Of a stretch of 64,000 nucleotides of DNA, positions 45,583 to 58,195 are shown piece by piece. The stretch lies in the NCBI GenBank assembly GCA_029582265.1, contig CM055816.1, positions 89,805,204 through 89,869,203 on the forward strand, read 5' to 3'. Positions within the stretch are counted from its first letter, which is position 1, and each line of letters begins with the position of its first letter. The DNA is from Zoroaster sp. YZ-2022. Lineage: Eukaryota > Echinodermata > Asteroidea > Forcipulatida > Zoroasteridae. Below the pieces are notes generated by a model. It searched no databases, was not told the DNA's origin, and saw only the letters and a program-made list of their open reading frames with translations. The position numbers were made by a program, and so were the translations under genes.

Positions 45583-46413
45583 GGTCTTAATATTAATAAA
45601 AAACCAACAATTCACAACAATTTACAACAACTGACAACTCACAACATATTTTAAATGCACTAAAAACTTACAAATAAAGTTTAAAAACTTGTTTATAACT
45701 AAGGGACAGTAGCATACGTAGTGTTTCAGTTTTTGAAAATGTGGTTTTAATTAGCAATAAAAAATGATTTTCTTTGCTGCAGTAGTATGGGCCCACAAAT
45801 ATTTCACCCTTTGACATTATATAGTAGTCTTTTTGCATTAATAATAATAATAATGTGTGGATTTATATAGCGCACATATCCACCAACTAAGTGGTGCTCA
45901 AGGCACATTATATTATTATCCCTGCTCATAAGGCTCATAAATCATTCCTGAAACCATCTCAGCTCCCTGGGGAGTATACAGCTCAATTGCTGCCATTTCT
46001 AGCGCATATAGAGCAAACCAACTCTGCCTTCACAGGTACCCATTTAACCCCTGGGTGGAGAGAAGCAATTATGATTAAGTGTCTTGCTCAAGGACACAAG
46101 TGTCACGGCTGTGATTTGAACCCACATTCTGTTGCTAACACCAGAACTTGAATCCGGTAAGCTAGACCGCTCGGCCACGACACCAAGATGGCACCCAATA
46201 CTAACACATTACTGCAGCAAAACAAAAATCATTTTTTATTGCTAGTTAAAACCACATTTTCAAAAACTGAAACTCTTTAGTCTTTTATGTATGCCACTGC
46301 CTGTTAATCTTACAAACATATTTAAAACTTTATTTTTGAGTTTTCAGTGCATGTAGAACATGTTGTCATTAGTTATCATCAGTTGTCATCAGTTGTCAGT
46401 TTTTACTAGGACC
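45583..46413. mobile_element. Inverted-repeat element, second member, containing a SINE
   Basis: It opens GGTCTTAATATTAATAAAAAACC and closes TTTTTACTAGGACC. Arms of roughly 200-240 bp share TTTTTGAAAATGTGGTTTTAAT and ATTGCTAGTTAAAACCACATT. The family is that of 34776-36258. The loop holds the SINE at 45839-46184. Confidence 0.75.
45839..46184 (-). mobile_element. tRNA-derived SINE, inverted
   Basis: On the minus strand the head reads GTCGTGGCCGAGCGGTCTAG (A box), and the B-box position has GGTTCAAATCAC. Body blocks match 15721-16119 (GGTACCCATTTACCCCTGGG-type and CTCCCTGGGGAGTATACAGC words). It ends in (AAT)n at 45839-45853. Confidence 0.8.
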
Positions 46414-46417
46414 AAAA

Positions 46418-46889
46418 AGAACATCATATCCGGCCACCACTTTTTAACGGTATTTTACTTCTTTTTTTTCAACCACTAATCAGTTAAACAATCATTCTAT
46501 CAATTTTTGGTGGTACAGAAAGCGAAAACCATCTTTAAAATCCACTTTTATAATGGTTTTCAAACTTGATTTCCCTTCTAAAAAGATCCTTCCCTTCAGA
46601 AAATAGAAGGATCCTAGTATAAGTATTATAGTTAGTTGCCACTACACATGTACATGTACAATGACTGTGTTGGTCACTAATTGTGAAGTTTACAACATCA
46701 GACTGACATGACTGAGGAAATCATCATATACCAAAAAGCCTAATTTTTCATGAAATAAATATCCTGGAATAATTTGAAGTATACATGCATGTCCATCATC
46801 ATCCATATATTCTCCACCTTACCAAGTAGGTAAGATTACATTATTAGTTATATTTAATAAAAAATAGTGGTGGCCAGATAAGACATTCT
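46418..46889. mobile_element. MITE with AGAAxATxxTATCCGGCCACCAC ends
   Basis: The left AGAACATCATATCCGGCCAC and reversed right AGAATGTCTTATCTGGCCAC are terminal repeats. The interior carries CATCCATATxTTCTCCACCTTAC and ATCCTTCTATTTTCTGAAGG-type blocks, inverted relative to 46994-47438. Confidence 0.75.
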
Positions 46890-46993
46890 ACCCGTAGGAC
46901 CAACTTTTTCTCATTACAAATTCGAATCAACTCGTACCCCAACCAAATTATACTCATAGTAGAAGAAAAACGAATCTTGCTGTCATTTTGGGT

Positions 46994-47438
46994 AAAATGT
47001 TGTATCCAACCACCACTTTTTCTCATTCAATATAACCAATAATACAACCTTACCTACCCAGTAAGGTGGAGAACATATGGATGATGATGGACATATGCTT
47101 CAAATTATTCCAGGATATTTATTTCATGAAAAATTAGGCATTTTAGTATACAACAACTTCCTCAGTCATGTCAATCTCATCTTCTAAACTTCCCAATTTG
47201 GGACCAACACAATCATTGTACATGCACAGTAGCAACTATAATAGGATCCTTCTATTTTCTGAAGGCAAGGACTTTTTAGAAGGGAAATAAAGTCCAAAAA
47301 ACATCATAAAAGTGGATTTTAAAGATAGTTTTCACTTTCTGTATCACCAACAATCGATAGAATCATTTTTTAACTAGTTTGTAGTTGCAAAACAAATCCA
47401 AAAACCCCTTAAAAAGTGGCAGTCGAACACAATATTCT
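46994..47438. mobile_element. MITE, same family, about 445 bp
   Basis: The left AAAATGTTGTATCCAACCAC and reversed right AGAATATTGTGTTCGACTGC are terminal repeats. Internal CACTTTCTGTAT and TTTTAAAGATAGTTTTC blocks are shared with 59078-59450. Confidence 0.75.
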
Positions 47439-47889
47439 TTCTGTAATTTTTTTTACCCATGGCATAAATGTTGACAATCTTGAATATTATTAGAATAAAT
47501 TAAGTTCAGATTCCCAGACTTTAAAATTATATGAAATTCAAAACTTTCAAGAAAATCAAATTTAAAACAAAATATCAAGAATTTTTCATACAAGTTGATG
47601 CACCATTTCAAACCATTCACTTTTGTCGTTTTGAATGGTGAAATAACTGTACAATATTGATTTCCCCCAAATGGTTTTGAATTGGTAGGTCAGCTAATAC
47701 AAAACCTTGCTTGGATACTTTTAAGTGGTGAATCAATGAATGGATTTCAATGGTAGTAAAGATTGCTACCAACACTGTTCAAATGGTATCACCATGTATA
47801 TACAAAACCAGTGGGCATTTTAGTAAGTGGAAAATTTAAATGGTTTGAAATGGTCGAGCAGCAGGAAGGTTAAGTGAGAAATGTGGTGC

Positions 47890-48378
47890 TTGGATACAAC
47901 ATTGTGCCCCTAATCTAAGCAGTAAGGCGGAAAACATGAATAATGATGAACATATATTTCAAATTATTCCAGGATATTTATTTCATACAAAATCACATGT
48001 TTTTAGTATACAACAACTTCCTTAACCCTAACTCCCTAGACAACAAAGGCAGTTGGAGGATTTTGAAGGATTTTTATTGTTCAGTAACAATGCTTAGAGT
48101 GTTATGGTTAATCATACTAGTCTCTTGTCAATTCTCCCCTCAAGTGCATGACTAACACAGTCATTGTACATGTGCAGTGGCAACTGTAATGGGATCCTTG
48201 TATTTTCTGAAGGTGACGGGGATTTTTTTACAAAAAATAATAGTCTGAATGTCACAAAAGTAGATGTTAAAGATAATTTTCACTTTCTGTACCCCAAAAA
48301 ATCAAGAATAATTTTTAACTAATTATTGGTTAACAAAACTTTAAAAAAGTGGCAGTTGTGATGCATACAACATTATTT
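47890..48378. mobile_element. MITE, same family, diverged
   Basis: TTGGATACAACATTGTGCCC at the left and AAAAAAGTGGCAGTTGTGAT at the right. Shared blocks include TTTCAAATTATTCCAGGATATT and GTTAAAGATAATTTTCACTT. Confidence 0.65.
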
Positions 48379-48564
48379 TCTTTACAACTTAAACATGTCA
48401 CATGTTTCTAAGTATCAAAATAACTCTCACTTTTGTTAGTGGATCATTCTACATCAAATCACTTACTTTCCAATATCAATCTTAAAGTATGTTTTTTTTT
48501 CACTTTCTAGGTTTGTTTGGTTGAATAAGAAAAATTCCACACTGATATTTCAGTAAATGTTCTT

Positions 48565-48770
48565 GAGCAGTTACATCATCAAAACTACAACACGCATTCC
48601 AATTCTGTGCTACAGAGACTATCCTGACTCAGCCTTTGACCGAGAATTACACTTCTATATTCATTTGCAAGGTACAATAAATACAATTTTTCCCCTCCTA
48701 TAATATTAACATGCTTCATGCTGAAAAAAAAGTATGCTATTTTCAATTACATTAACCCTAACTCCATTTT
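48565..48770. repeat. Dispersed repeat, copy 2
   Basis: Matches 44379-44760 without the alternating insert: CATCAAAACTACAACACGC, CAGCCTTTGACCGAGAATTA, CATTTGCAAGGTACAATAAA. Confidence 0.7.
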
Positions 48771-48978
48771 TCTTAACCCTAATTCATTACACCCATTTAC
48801 AAACTTCATGACCTCTCCCTTTTCAGATTCGCAACGCAACGCAGAGCCTTTTCAAAAAATTGGTTTATTTTTGCTTTTGTAAATTTGTAAAATTAACCAT
48901 AAATACTGGCATGTTACATTTGATATGTCAGGTACTAGATTTCACAAGCAGATTAAATGGGAATAGCTCACTATAATT

Positions 48979-49241
48979 GGAGTGTTGTGGCCGAGCGGTC
49001 TAGCGCACCAAACTCAAGTTCTGGTGTTGCCAGCAGCAGGGTGTGGGTTCAAGGCCCGGTCGTGACACTTGTGTGCTTGAGCAAGGTACTTAACCATAAT
49101 TGCTTCATCCTTCGGATGGGACGTAAAGCCGTAGGTCCCATGTGTTGTGTAATGCACATAAAAGAATGCGCCTTGAGCACCACTTAGTTGGTGGATATGT
49201 GCGCTATATAAGTCCACACATTATTATTATTATTATTATAA
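48979..49241 (+). mobile_element. tRNA-derived SINE with (TTA)n tail
   Basis: The head GTTGTGGCCGAGCGGTCTAG gives a good A box, and GGTTCAAGGCC stands at the B box. The body contains CTTCGGATGGGACGTAAAGC, TGCGCCTTGAGCACCACTTA, and GTGCGCTATATAAGTCC. The tail is TTA repeats. This body type is the one I recall as abundant in echinoderms. It ends 175 bases before the RPA-like ATG. Confidence 0.8.
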
Positions 49242-49416
49242 CCGCACTTTAAGGCAACTATAATGTCATGTTCAATGAAAATCTCTGCTTCCTATCATGT
49301 TCATAATTGCATTCACATAGCCAGTGCTTTCAATTTATTTTAAATTATAATTTTCTCATTTTCATATCACATTAACATTAATAACTTTCCTTTCATTTTT
49401 CTTTATTTTTATACAG

Positions 49417-52400
49417 ATGACAACAATTCACAAACTACAAAATGGACCTAAAAAACCATACAACATACCACTAAAATGCGTCATCACTACCCGTTCAAAC
49501 ATAATCAGATACAACAAAGATGGTATATCAAAGACAATGCTGTTGATAAGCTTATGCGATACAACTGGCTTCATGAAAGCAGCAGTATATGATATAAACA
49601 AATTTGAAAACATACAAGACATGGACAGTATATATATAAAGAATTACATAATCAAAGAAAACAACACACTTGTCATCACGTCACAAACACAAGTACTCAA
49701 AACATCAAAAATTCAACTATCTCGAGACTTACTCAACCAGTCCATTTTACTTGTCCGTCCTCCAACACCACCCCCTGTTGATGTCACTGCAGCTAAATCT
49801 TCACCAATTAAGTCAACTGTTACCGTGACAGGAAAACTATCACAGGTTTGTATTTCATCATTCAATGTACATGTGGTTGCCCCTTCACCAACATCATTGC
49901 AATTATTTTTCATCAAAACCAATAACAATAGAAATATACACATACACACACTACAATAAATTGCCAGTCCTTATATAAGAGACGCATAGAATCATGCCAT
50001 TCATGAGTACACCATACCAAATTTGTTTGTATATCGGACAGTTACTACACATTCTAATTCCCAATCAAATCATTAGCATAAATTTGTGTTACTATGTCTT
50101 AATATAAACATGTAACTACGTTTATTCCTGCATAGTCTTCTACCGTGAAGAATAAAACCATATGAATATGACACATGATTCACTTCAGCATATGTAACCA
50201 AGTTTGTATTGTACTCACACTATTTTAAATAACAACACATACTTTATCAACAGTGGTGTATATATATTTTGTCATTAGACAAGAGTCCTAATATGGTATA
50301 ATAGAATAGTTTCCTAATTCTCAAATGAAGCCACTGTCAATCCAGACTTTAATTTTTTTTTCATAACTAATATGAACACAGAGCACTTACAATTACAGCA
50401 AACATTTTTTTTGGGTCAATACCACCCATATTCTGCATGTATTTCAATATGCATGATATAATCTACTCACATGTGGCGCAACAACCACAGTTACATACCA
50501 TCATGGATAAACAGTGAGATGTAAACATTGTCTACACATTGTTAATTCAAATACCCCATTCAATCTTCAACACTTAATCCATCTGAATAAATATTCTTAA
50601 GTGGCAATGCATGTATTGTAAACAAAACCCTATCTAGCAGTTCCTTTTTGATATGACAGTCATCTTACTACAAAAGTAGTTCAATTTTGTTTTTCACTTC
50701 CAAAACCTGAAAAAACTTCCCTAAATTGTTCACACAATTTCTGACCCAACTAGCAATCAAGAATTTTTTTTCATCACAATATTTGTTTTTCATTGCTATT
50801 TGCCAATATCTCAACATCATAATCAAATACAAATAGATATTATGTCATCACCCAAGCCTAAGCCCTTTTCACACAAGCCCTGATAACAAAGTTCCTTGGT
50901 AATGGGTGCCACTTGTCTGTCACCTCAGTCATTTGCAATTTTTTCACATATAGATGCAATTTTTAGTCAAAGTCCCTTGTGAAAATGGTCTCATGTGAAA
51001 GGGCCTCTAGTCAATTATTTCACATAACTCCTCCAAAAAAGACAACACATCCACAGCTTATGGCCATAAATTGCACCTACAATATTTCTCAAACATTTTA
51101 CAACACACTTATGTACTTAGTTCAATTTATCAAAAAAAAACATCAAGTTGTACCCCCAGTTCTTTTCAGAACTAATTACTACTCAATTGAGATTCCACAT
51201 GGTATCACCACAATTAGTATTACTTATCATCCTCACCATGCAAAGCTACAAGTTTTACTTATCTAGAAAAGTTAATGTAATTATTCTAACTTTTTATATT
51301 TCTCATATATACATGTACACAAAACAGCATAAAAAACATCACACACAATATACAGGGTGTCCCCATAAAAAGTATACCGAGATAAAAATTACTGTAATGG
51401 CAAAACTACTTTATATATGGGAAAGAGAAATATATCTTTAGAAAGGGCAGAATGTCCTCTTTGCAATGGTATACAGCTTGTGATGTTATTGACACAGATG
51501 AGTGAACAAATTAGACAGATGTTAAGGGTACTGAAAGCAGGACTGTGACAAGTTTGCACATTTGAATAACAAAGGTCCAAAAAGCATTTTTAAAAACCTG
51601 CACATTAAACTTTTGAGGTAAGTAGCGAAAACAAAGCAGATTACATTGTTTTAGGTACATTCCTTGTTTTCAAGAATGTGTTGAAAAACAAAAGGCATTT
51701 GGTAACACTTGCATGGTTGAGATTTGTTGTTCAAATATCTTGTCACAGTATTCTGTCACCATCTTGCATGGTTGAGATATATTTCTCTTTCCCATATATA
51801 AAGTAGTTTTGCCATTACAGTAATTTTGATCTCGGTATACTTTTTATGGGGACACCCTGTATATCTGTTTCAAAGTTTGCATTAGCTAATTCATTAAAAC
51901 ACATGTTACATTCCATTTGGTATTAACTCATTGCTTATAAATGATTACTTACTTGCAGTAAATTTACACACAATTTACATCAAACTTTAATAACCCCTTA
52001 ACTATGCAATTTCAATAGAATGCCACTATAGCATCTGCTTTTCCACCAAAAATTCACATCTTTACACCAACATGGAAGTAATTGCTCCCACCTCTTCACA
52101 AACCCCTCACAAATACCACCTTATTGGATATTTCCATTTTATTTGTTTAAATTTTTTGTTAACAATAGCTCCAATTAAAAAAAAATACCCATAATCTCAG
52201 CTATTGCATAATATTCATTTTCAGCTCAATCTATTCACCCATAACAAAGAATGGCTATCTTAATCTTAAACACCTATCTAAATCACTAATAGCATATCAT
52301 TTCTTCATTGTTTAACAACCATGTGGGAAAAAATACAATGTATGCTACATGTGAGCTCATTGGTAAAATTCATCATAAGGTATTACTACAAACTATTCTT

Positions 52401-53498
52401 ACAATTAGCAAACCAAACCATGGTACATCTTTGATATTTCAGTTATCATAACATGATTAACACAATCACTTATATAACTATTTGTGTATTCTTTAACTTT
52501 CAGGATGAAGCTACACGGACAGTCAACATTGGTGGAGAAGATGTCAGCATCAGAAACATCACATTAACTGACCATCATGGATCTGTCAAAATGGCACTAT
52601 GGCAAGAACATGCAAATGCCAACATCCACGCAGGGGACTACATTACAGCCACAAATGTTATCGTCAAAGTATATCAAGGAGACCGCCAACTTACCACAAC
52701 AACACGCACCACTATCAAGGTAGATCTTTCTCCATCTTTATCACCTCACCATCTCTGAAATTTCCAATCTTTCAACAACAGGGACACATGACACTTTGCA
52801 ACAAAGTCCAACATATTGCAACTTTCAATCATATAATAACACTAACCTTCCTACATGTACCTGTAGTACCATTCACTTCCTGTTTCATATAAATTCATGC
52901 ATCATTGCACCATTTACAACATACTCCCACAACAGCAAAAATAGAGAAATTGTTGAATGAAGTACAAACCTTCAAGATATTAATATTTCAAATTTTAAAA
53001 CTATTTTACAATTATTATTGAATACTCACTCACAAAACAAATAACAGACAAACTTGAACAGCAATTTGAAAAAAAAAGTTAAATCTTGACCATTATTCAT
53101 ACCACACATGTAAACATTAATGCCATGTTTACCTATACTAGAATCAATAATGAAATACTTCTAAATATCTCCCACACTAAAAATGCTAATTTATAAAAAA
53201 AAACTATACCTTATATAATATTCTAACATATATATATTTGTATTATTTTTACTTTCAGAAACATGAACAACCAGAGGAGACTCTTCCTATTACTATTATT
53301 GCCTTCATATTACAAGACATTACAATTCAACTAGCCATCGACGATAGTGATGACTTATACACCATCGACAAAGACATACTCACTGATTTCCTTGCTGTGA
53401 CAGAAGAAGAACTAGAAACAACACTACAAGACTCAGTACCTCTTCAGGCAAAAGCAACACTACTTAACAAAACAATCACAGCTCTACAAGAACCATAA
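49417..53498 (+). CDS. RPA-like OB-fold single-stranded DNA-binding protein, three exons
   Basis: Exons are 49417-49845, 52504-52719 and 53259-53498, joined in phase 0 at both introns, giving about 294 residues and a TAA stop. Donors are GTTTGT and GTAGAT; acceptors are TAACTTTCAG and TACTTTCAG. Exon 1 holds a first OB fold (LKCVITTRSN, MLLISLCDTTGFMKAAVYD). Exon 2 holds a second (VNIGGEDVSIRNITLTDHHG, SVKMALWQEHA, GDYITATNVIVKVYQGDRQL), close in order to RPA70 DNA-binding domain B. The C-terminal exon is acidic. No zinc ribbon is seen. RPA-like genes are carried by many Helitrons. This one is divergent from the Helentron block 16 kb away, so membership is inference. Acceptor-like TTTATACAG just before the ATG hints at an upstream non-coding exon. 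Confidence 0.75.
51140..51270. repeat. Second copy of the histone-type stem-loop repeat
   Basis: Contains AGTTCTTTTCAGAACT at 51158-51173, then ACTCAATTGAGATTCCACAT and ATCATCCTCACCATGCAAAG, matching 17655-17815. It lies in intron 1 of the RPA-like gene. Confidence 0.6.
51351..51862. mobile_element. MITE with CAGGGTGTCCCC ends, about 510 bp
   Basis: Terminal repeats of about 87 bp are nearly identical: TACAGGGTGTCCCCATAAAA, AGTATACCGAGAT, ATTACTGTAATGGCAAAACT, ATATGGGAAAGAGAAATATA. TA lies outside each end. This end sequence is widespread among invertebrate mariner-type MITEs. It is inserted in intron 1 of the RPA-like gene. Confidence 0.85.
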
Positions 53499-53689
53499 AG
53501 ACACAACACACCAAAACATAACAAACCAAAATAATCGCAACTAAGTCTACATCCTCACACTTTTTGCTTAGTTTATACAAAAGTTTTGTCCACCATATAT
53601 CAGTTTATAATTCAACTATCTTTAAATAATTATTAACCCTCCTACTACACAACAAGAGTCAAAACATTTGTCATTGTATTCCTTTTTAT

Positions 53690-56460
53690 ATTTAAGCTTT
53701 TACTTTTATATTTATTAGCCCCTCCTACTATTGCTACACTTCAGTGGAAAGTTGCTAAACAGGTCAAAACCAATCACCTGCCTATTTTAACTATTGACCT
53801 AAATGTGCACACAGGGCCATTTTGACAAGTTTTTATTGTCATTTTGACCATCGTAAACAATACCAGACAATGCTTTTACCAATCAAAAACTATCAACTCA
53901 TTTTGGCCTGTAAATGTACTTACTACATGTAACGTTTAACAATGTTTGACTTTTAAATGCACTAGATATACATTGGCAAGTATATCAACATTTGGACTGA
54001 TTTTAACCCTTGCAATACTAGGAGGGTTAGTATGCAATAACTATTTGATTTAAAACTATATTATGACTTTGATTACACAACAAAAAATCATTAATGGTAG
54101 TCATTTCAATGTTTCTCAGTATATTCCATTTTATATTTAAACTTTTAATTTTATATTTATTAGTAAGTATATCCAACATTTCCTTTTAAACTGTATTATG
54201 ACTTTGACTGCGCAACACAAGTTCTCAATAATTGTAGTCATTTCAACATTTCTCATTGTGTTCCTTTTTTATATTTAAGCTTTTACTTTTATATTTATTA
54301 GCTCCTCCTACTATTGCTACACTTCAGTGGAAAATTGCTAAACAGGTCAAAACCAATCACCTGCCTATTTTAACTATTGACCTAAATGTGCACACAGGGC
54401 CATTTTGACAAGTTTTTATTGTCATTTTGACCATCCTAAACAATACCAGACAATGCTTTTACCAATCAAAAACTATCAACTCATTTCGGCCTATAAATGT
54501 ACTTACTACATGTAACGTTTAACAATGTTTGACTTTTAAATGCACTAGATATACATTGACAAGTATATCAACATTTTGACTGATTTTAACCCTTGCAATA
54601 CTAGGAGGGTTAGTATGCACTAACTATATTTGATTTAAAACTATATTATGACTTTGACTACACAACAAAAAAATTTCAATGTTTCTCAGTATATTCCATT
54701 TTATATTTAAACTTTTAATTTTATATTTATTAGTAAGTATATCCAACATTTGCTTTTAAACTTTATTATGACTTTGACTGCGCAACACAAGTTCTCAATA
54801 ATTGTAGTCATTTCAACATTTCTCATTGTGTTCCTTTTTTATATTTAAGCTTTTACTTTTATATTTATTAGCTCCTCCTACTATTGCTACACTTCAGTGG
54901 AAAATTGCTAAACAGGTCAAAACCAATCACCTGCCTATTTTAACTATTGACCTAAATGTGCACACAGGGCCATTTTGACAAGTTTTTATTGTCATTTTGA
55001 CCATCCTAAACAATACCAGACAATGCTTTTACCAATCAAAAACTATCAACTCATTTCGGCCTATAAATGTACTTACTACATGTAACGTTTAACAATGTTT
55101 GACTTTTAAATGCACTAGATATACATTGGCAAGTATATCAACATTTTGACTGATTTTAACCCTTGCAATACTAGGAGGGTTAGTATGCACTAACTATATT
55201 TGATTTAAAACTATATTATGACTTTGACTACACAACAAAAAAATTTCAATGTTTCTCAGTATATTCCATTTTATATTTAAACTTTTAATTTTATATTTAT
55301 TAGTAAGTATATCCAACATTTGCTTTTAAACTTTATTATGACTTTGACTGCGCAACACAAGTTCTCAATAATTGTTGTCATTTCAACATTTCTCATTGTG
55401 TTCCTTTTTTATATTTAAGCTTTGACTTTTATATTTATTAGCTCCTCCTACTATTGCTATACTTCAGTGGAAAGTTGCTAAACAGGTCAAAACCAATCAC
55501 CTGCCTATTTTAACTATTGACCTAAATGTGCACACAGGGCCATTTTGACAAGTTTTTATTGTCATTTTGACCATCCTAAACAATACCAGACAATGCTTTT
55601 ACCAATCAAAAACTATCAACTCATTTTGGCCTGTAAATGTACTTACTACATGTAACGTTTAACAATGTTTGACTTTTAAATGCACTAGATATACATTGGC
55701 AAGTATATCAACATTTGGACTGATTTTAACCCTTGCAATACTAGGAGGGTTAGTATGCACTAACTATATTTGATTTAAAACTATATTATGACTTTGATTA
55801 CACAACAAAAAATCATTAATGGTAGTCATTTCAATGTTTCTCAGTATATTCCATTTTATATTTAAACTTTTAATTTTATATTTATTAGTAAGTATATCCA
55901 ACATTTGCTTTTAAACTTTATTATGACTTTGACTGCGCAACACAATTTCTCAATAATTGTAGTCATTTCAACATTTCTCGTTGTGTTCCTTTTTTATATT
56001 TAAGCTTTCACTTTTATTAGCCCCTCCTACTATTGCTACACTTCAGTGGAAAGTTGCTAAACAGGTCAAAACCAATCACCTGCCTATTTTAACTATTGAC
56101 CTAAATGTGCACACAGGGCCATTTTGACAAGTTTTTATTGTCATTTTGACCATCCTAAACAATACCAGACAATGCTTTTACCAATCAAAAACTATTAACT
56201 CATTTTGGCCTGTAAATGTACTTACTACATGTAACATTTAACAATGTTTGACTTTTAAATGCACTAGATATACATTGGCAAGTATATCAACATTTTGACT
56301 GATTTTGACCCTTGCAGTACAAGGGTTAGTAAGCAATACCTATATTTGATTTTAAACCATATAACTTTGACTACACAACACACAAAAAATTCAATAATGG
56401 TAGTCATTTCAATGTTTCTCAGTGTATTCATTTTTATATTTAAACTTTTATATTTATTAG
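53690..56460. repeat. 575-bp tandem array, five units, containing a MITE
   Basis: CTCCTACTATTGCTAC recurs at about 53721, 54304, 54874, 55444 and 56022, a period of 570-583 bp. Each unit has about 315 bp of the AACCCTCCTACT-ended MITE (closing CTAGGAGGGTTAG) and about 260 bp of AT-rich spacer (TTATATTTATTAG, TTGACTGCGCAACACAA). Units are highly similar, the last being slightly diverged (CAGTACAAGGGTTAG). It starts about 190 bases after the RPA-like stop codon. Confidence 0.95.
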
Positions 56461-56639
56461 TAAGCAATACCTATATTTGATTTTAAACTTTATTATGACT
56501 TAACTACACAACACAAATATTTCAATAATGGTAGTAATAAAAGTATTAACACCACAATAATTCCTTCCTTATTTGCTTTATTCCTCCACTTCTTGTATCA
56601 CCTCTCTTTGCCTCAATAATTAATCACCTTGTAAACTGT

Positions 56640-57105
56640 ATTTATAATACTCGCACTTAAATGAAGGAACATTTTCTAAAGCTTAATGCTGATAACACTG
56701 AATCTGTGCTATTCGATTCTTATCAACAACTATCTCAGATTTCTATTCCAAATATTACTGGTGACTCTTATGTGCAATCTTCTCAAACAAAGAACCTTGG
56801 GGTTATTTTTAATTCAAATGTGACACTTAAACCTCATATTTCAAATGTTACTCGCATCGCAGCATTTCACCTTAGAAACATTGGAAAATCACACAAATGT
56901 CTTAATTATGATGCAACAGAACAAATTGTTCATTCCTTCATAACATCTCATCTTGATATGGCACATTCACTCCTTTATGCACTTAACGACAACTTCAAAA
57001 CACTACCGCACATATAACTCAATAAAAAAATCATGTCATATCACCCCCATCCTGAAAGATCTGCATTGGCTACCAATATTATATATTATTTTAAAAAAAT
57101 TTGCG
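56640..57105 (+). pseudogene. LINE reverse-transcriptase C-terminal fragment
   Basis: MKEHFLKLNADNTESVLF, TKNLGVIFNSNVTL, HLRNIGKSHK and HSFITSHLDMAHSLLYAL follow the order of the post-active-site RT region of L2/CR1/jockey-type LINEs. CHITPILKDLHWLPI follows after a frame change near 57020. Homology stops at 57105 where the copy of the giant-inverted-repeat element starts. Confidence 0.8.
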
Positions 57106-58195
57106 TTCAGGGAGCAGTCCGATTCAGACCTTTTATTCAAGGCAAGATTTTTTTTAAACTGGTTCCTTTCTTTACAATGACATCAAATATTTCCCAAAAT
57201 ATGGAATCCCCTTTCCAAACTCTTCCCTACCTCACTGGACCAATTTGACACATTAGGGTAGGGGAAACATAAAAAACATAGCCCATGTGAACTATTTAAT
57301 TATACAAAAAAAAACATTACAATGTACAGTTTCCTAAGAATGACCGAAAGAGGGCGCTATTTTCATGTCATAGTTCAAATGAAAATATCTGCCAAACTAG
57401 CAAGTTTTGTGAGTGTGGATTTATATATTAGAATTTACATGTAATTATATATTAAACTGTTTCTACGCTCATGCTTGATATGTGTCACGAAACTCAATTT
57501 CTGAATGCATTTTCATTGCACGCTCCATATCCATGGTCTAATAATAGTCTGAAGTCAAGTCACATGCTGAACTTAACTCCATAGCCGTAGTCTCTTGTCA
57601 CGTCACACTTGGCACCACGGATGCAAGTTTTATCATGAAACTTTTCTGACAAGAAAACCATATTTACCAAGTTCCAACTTAATTAATGTACTTTTAAACA
57701 ACTTTAGGTGATGACGTCCTAACATGATGAACAACCAAACACCTTGAGAACAAGCATTCTACTCACTAGACTAATATGCTCGTGCAAGTTTTTGGTGAAT
57801 TAACTATTGAAGAACCTTTCAACCTTTGTAACATTAGATTTTTATGGGAATGTGTAAGTGAATGAGGAATTGTACTGCAGAAAAAATAGCTGCCTGGCTT
57901 GACTCATTCCTGCAATGTCTCCCCATTTTAGCTGTAATAATGAGCGCTCTATTAAGGATTAGATTTCTTAAATGTTGTTTATCATAACTGGGAGAAAGAC
58001 AATAATCTGATAATAAAAAGCTCTTTAATTCATAGTACACTTAAAATATGCTCTCTATTTCTGCTAAATACAAACTTGTACAATGTTAACATTTTAGATT
58101 TATTTTGCATTTTTAAACAACTTTAGGTGATGACACCATAACATGAACCCCCAAACACCTTGAGTTTGTTTTTTACAAACTCTATACCTCTAGTT
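57105..58195. repeat. Partial copy of the giant inverted-repeat element and its flank
   Basis: TTCAGGGAGCAGTCCGATTC, GACGTC..AACATGATGAAC, CCAAACACCTTGAGAAC and TGAATGAGGAATTGTACTGC run in the same order and orientation as 21478-22436. 58112-58195 then adds another terminal piece, AACACCTTGAGTTTG...ACCTCTAGTTATTAT, matching the outer left end near 18930-18960 in reverse. Confidence 0.8.

Noticed and set aside
48979..49060. tRNA gene (GGCCGAGCGGTCTAG and GGTTCAAGGCC)
   Set aside because: A and B boxes are present but the acceptor stem does not close and a SINE body with a trinucleotide tail follows; the same holds for 15721, 45839 and 60240.
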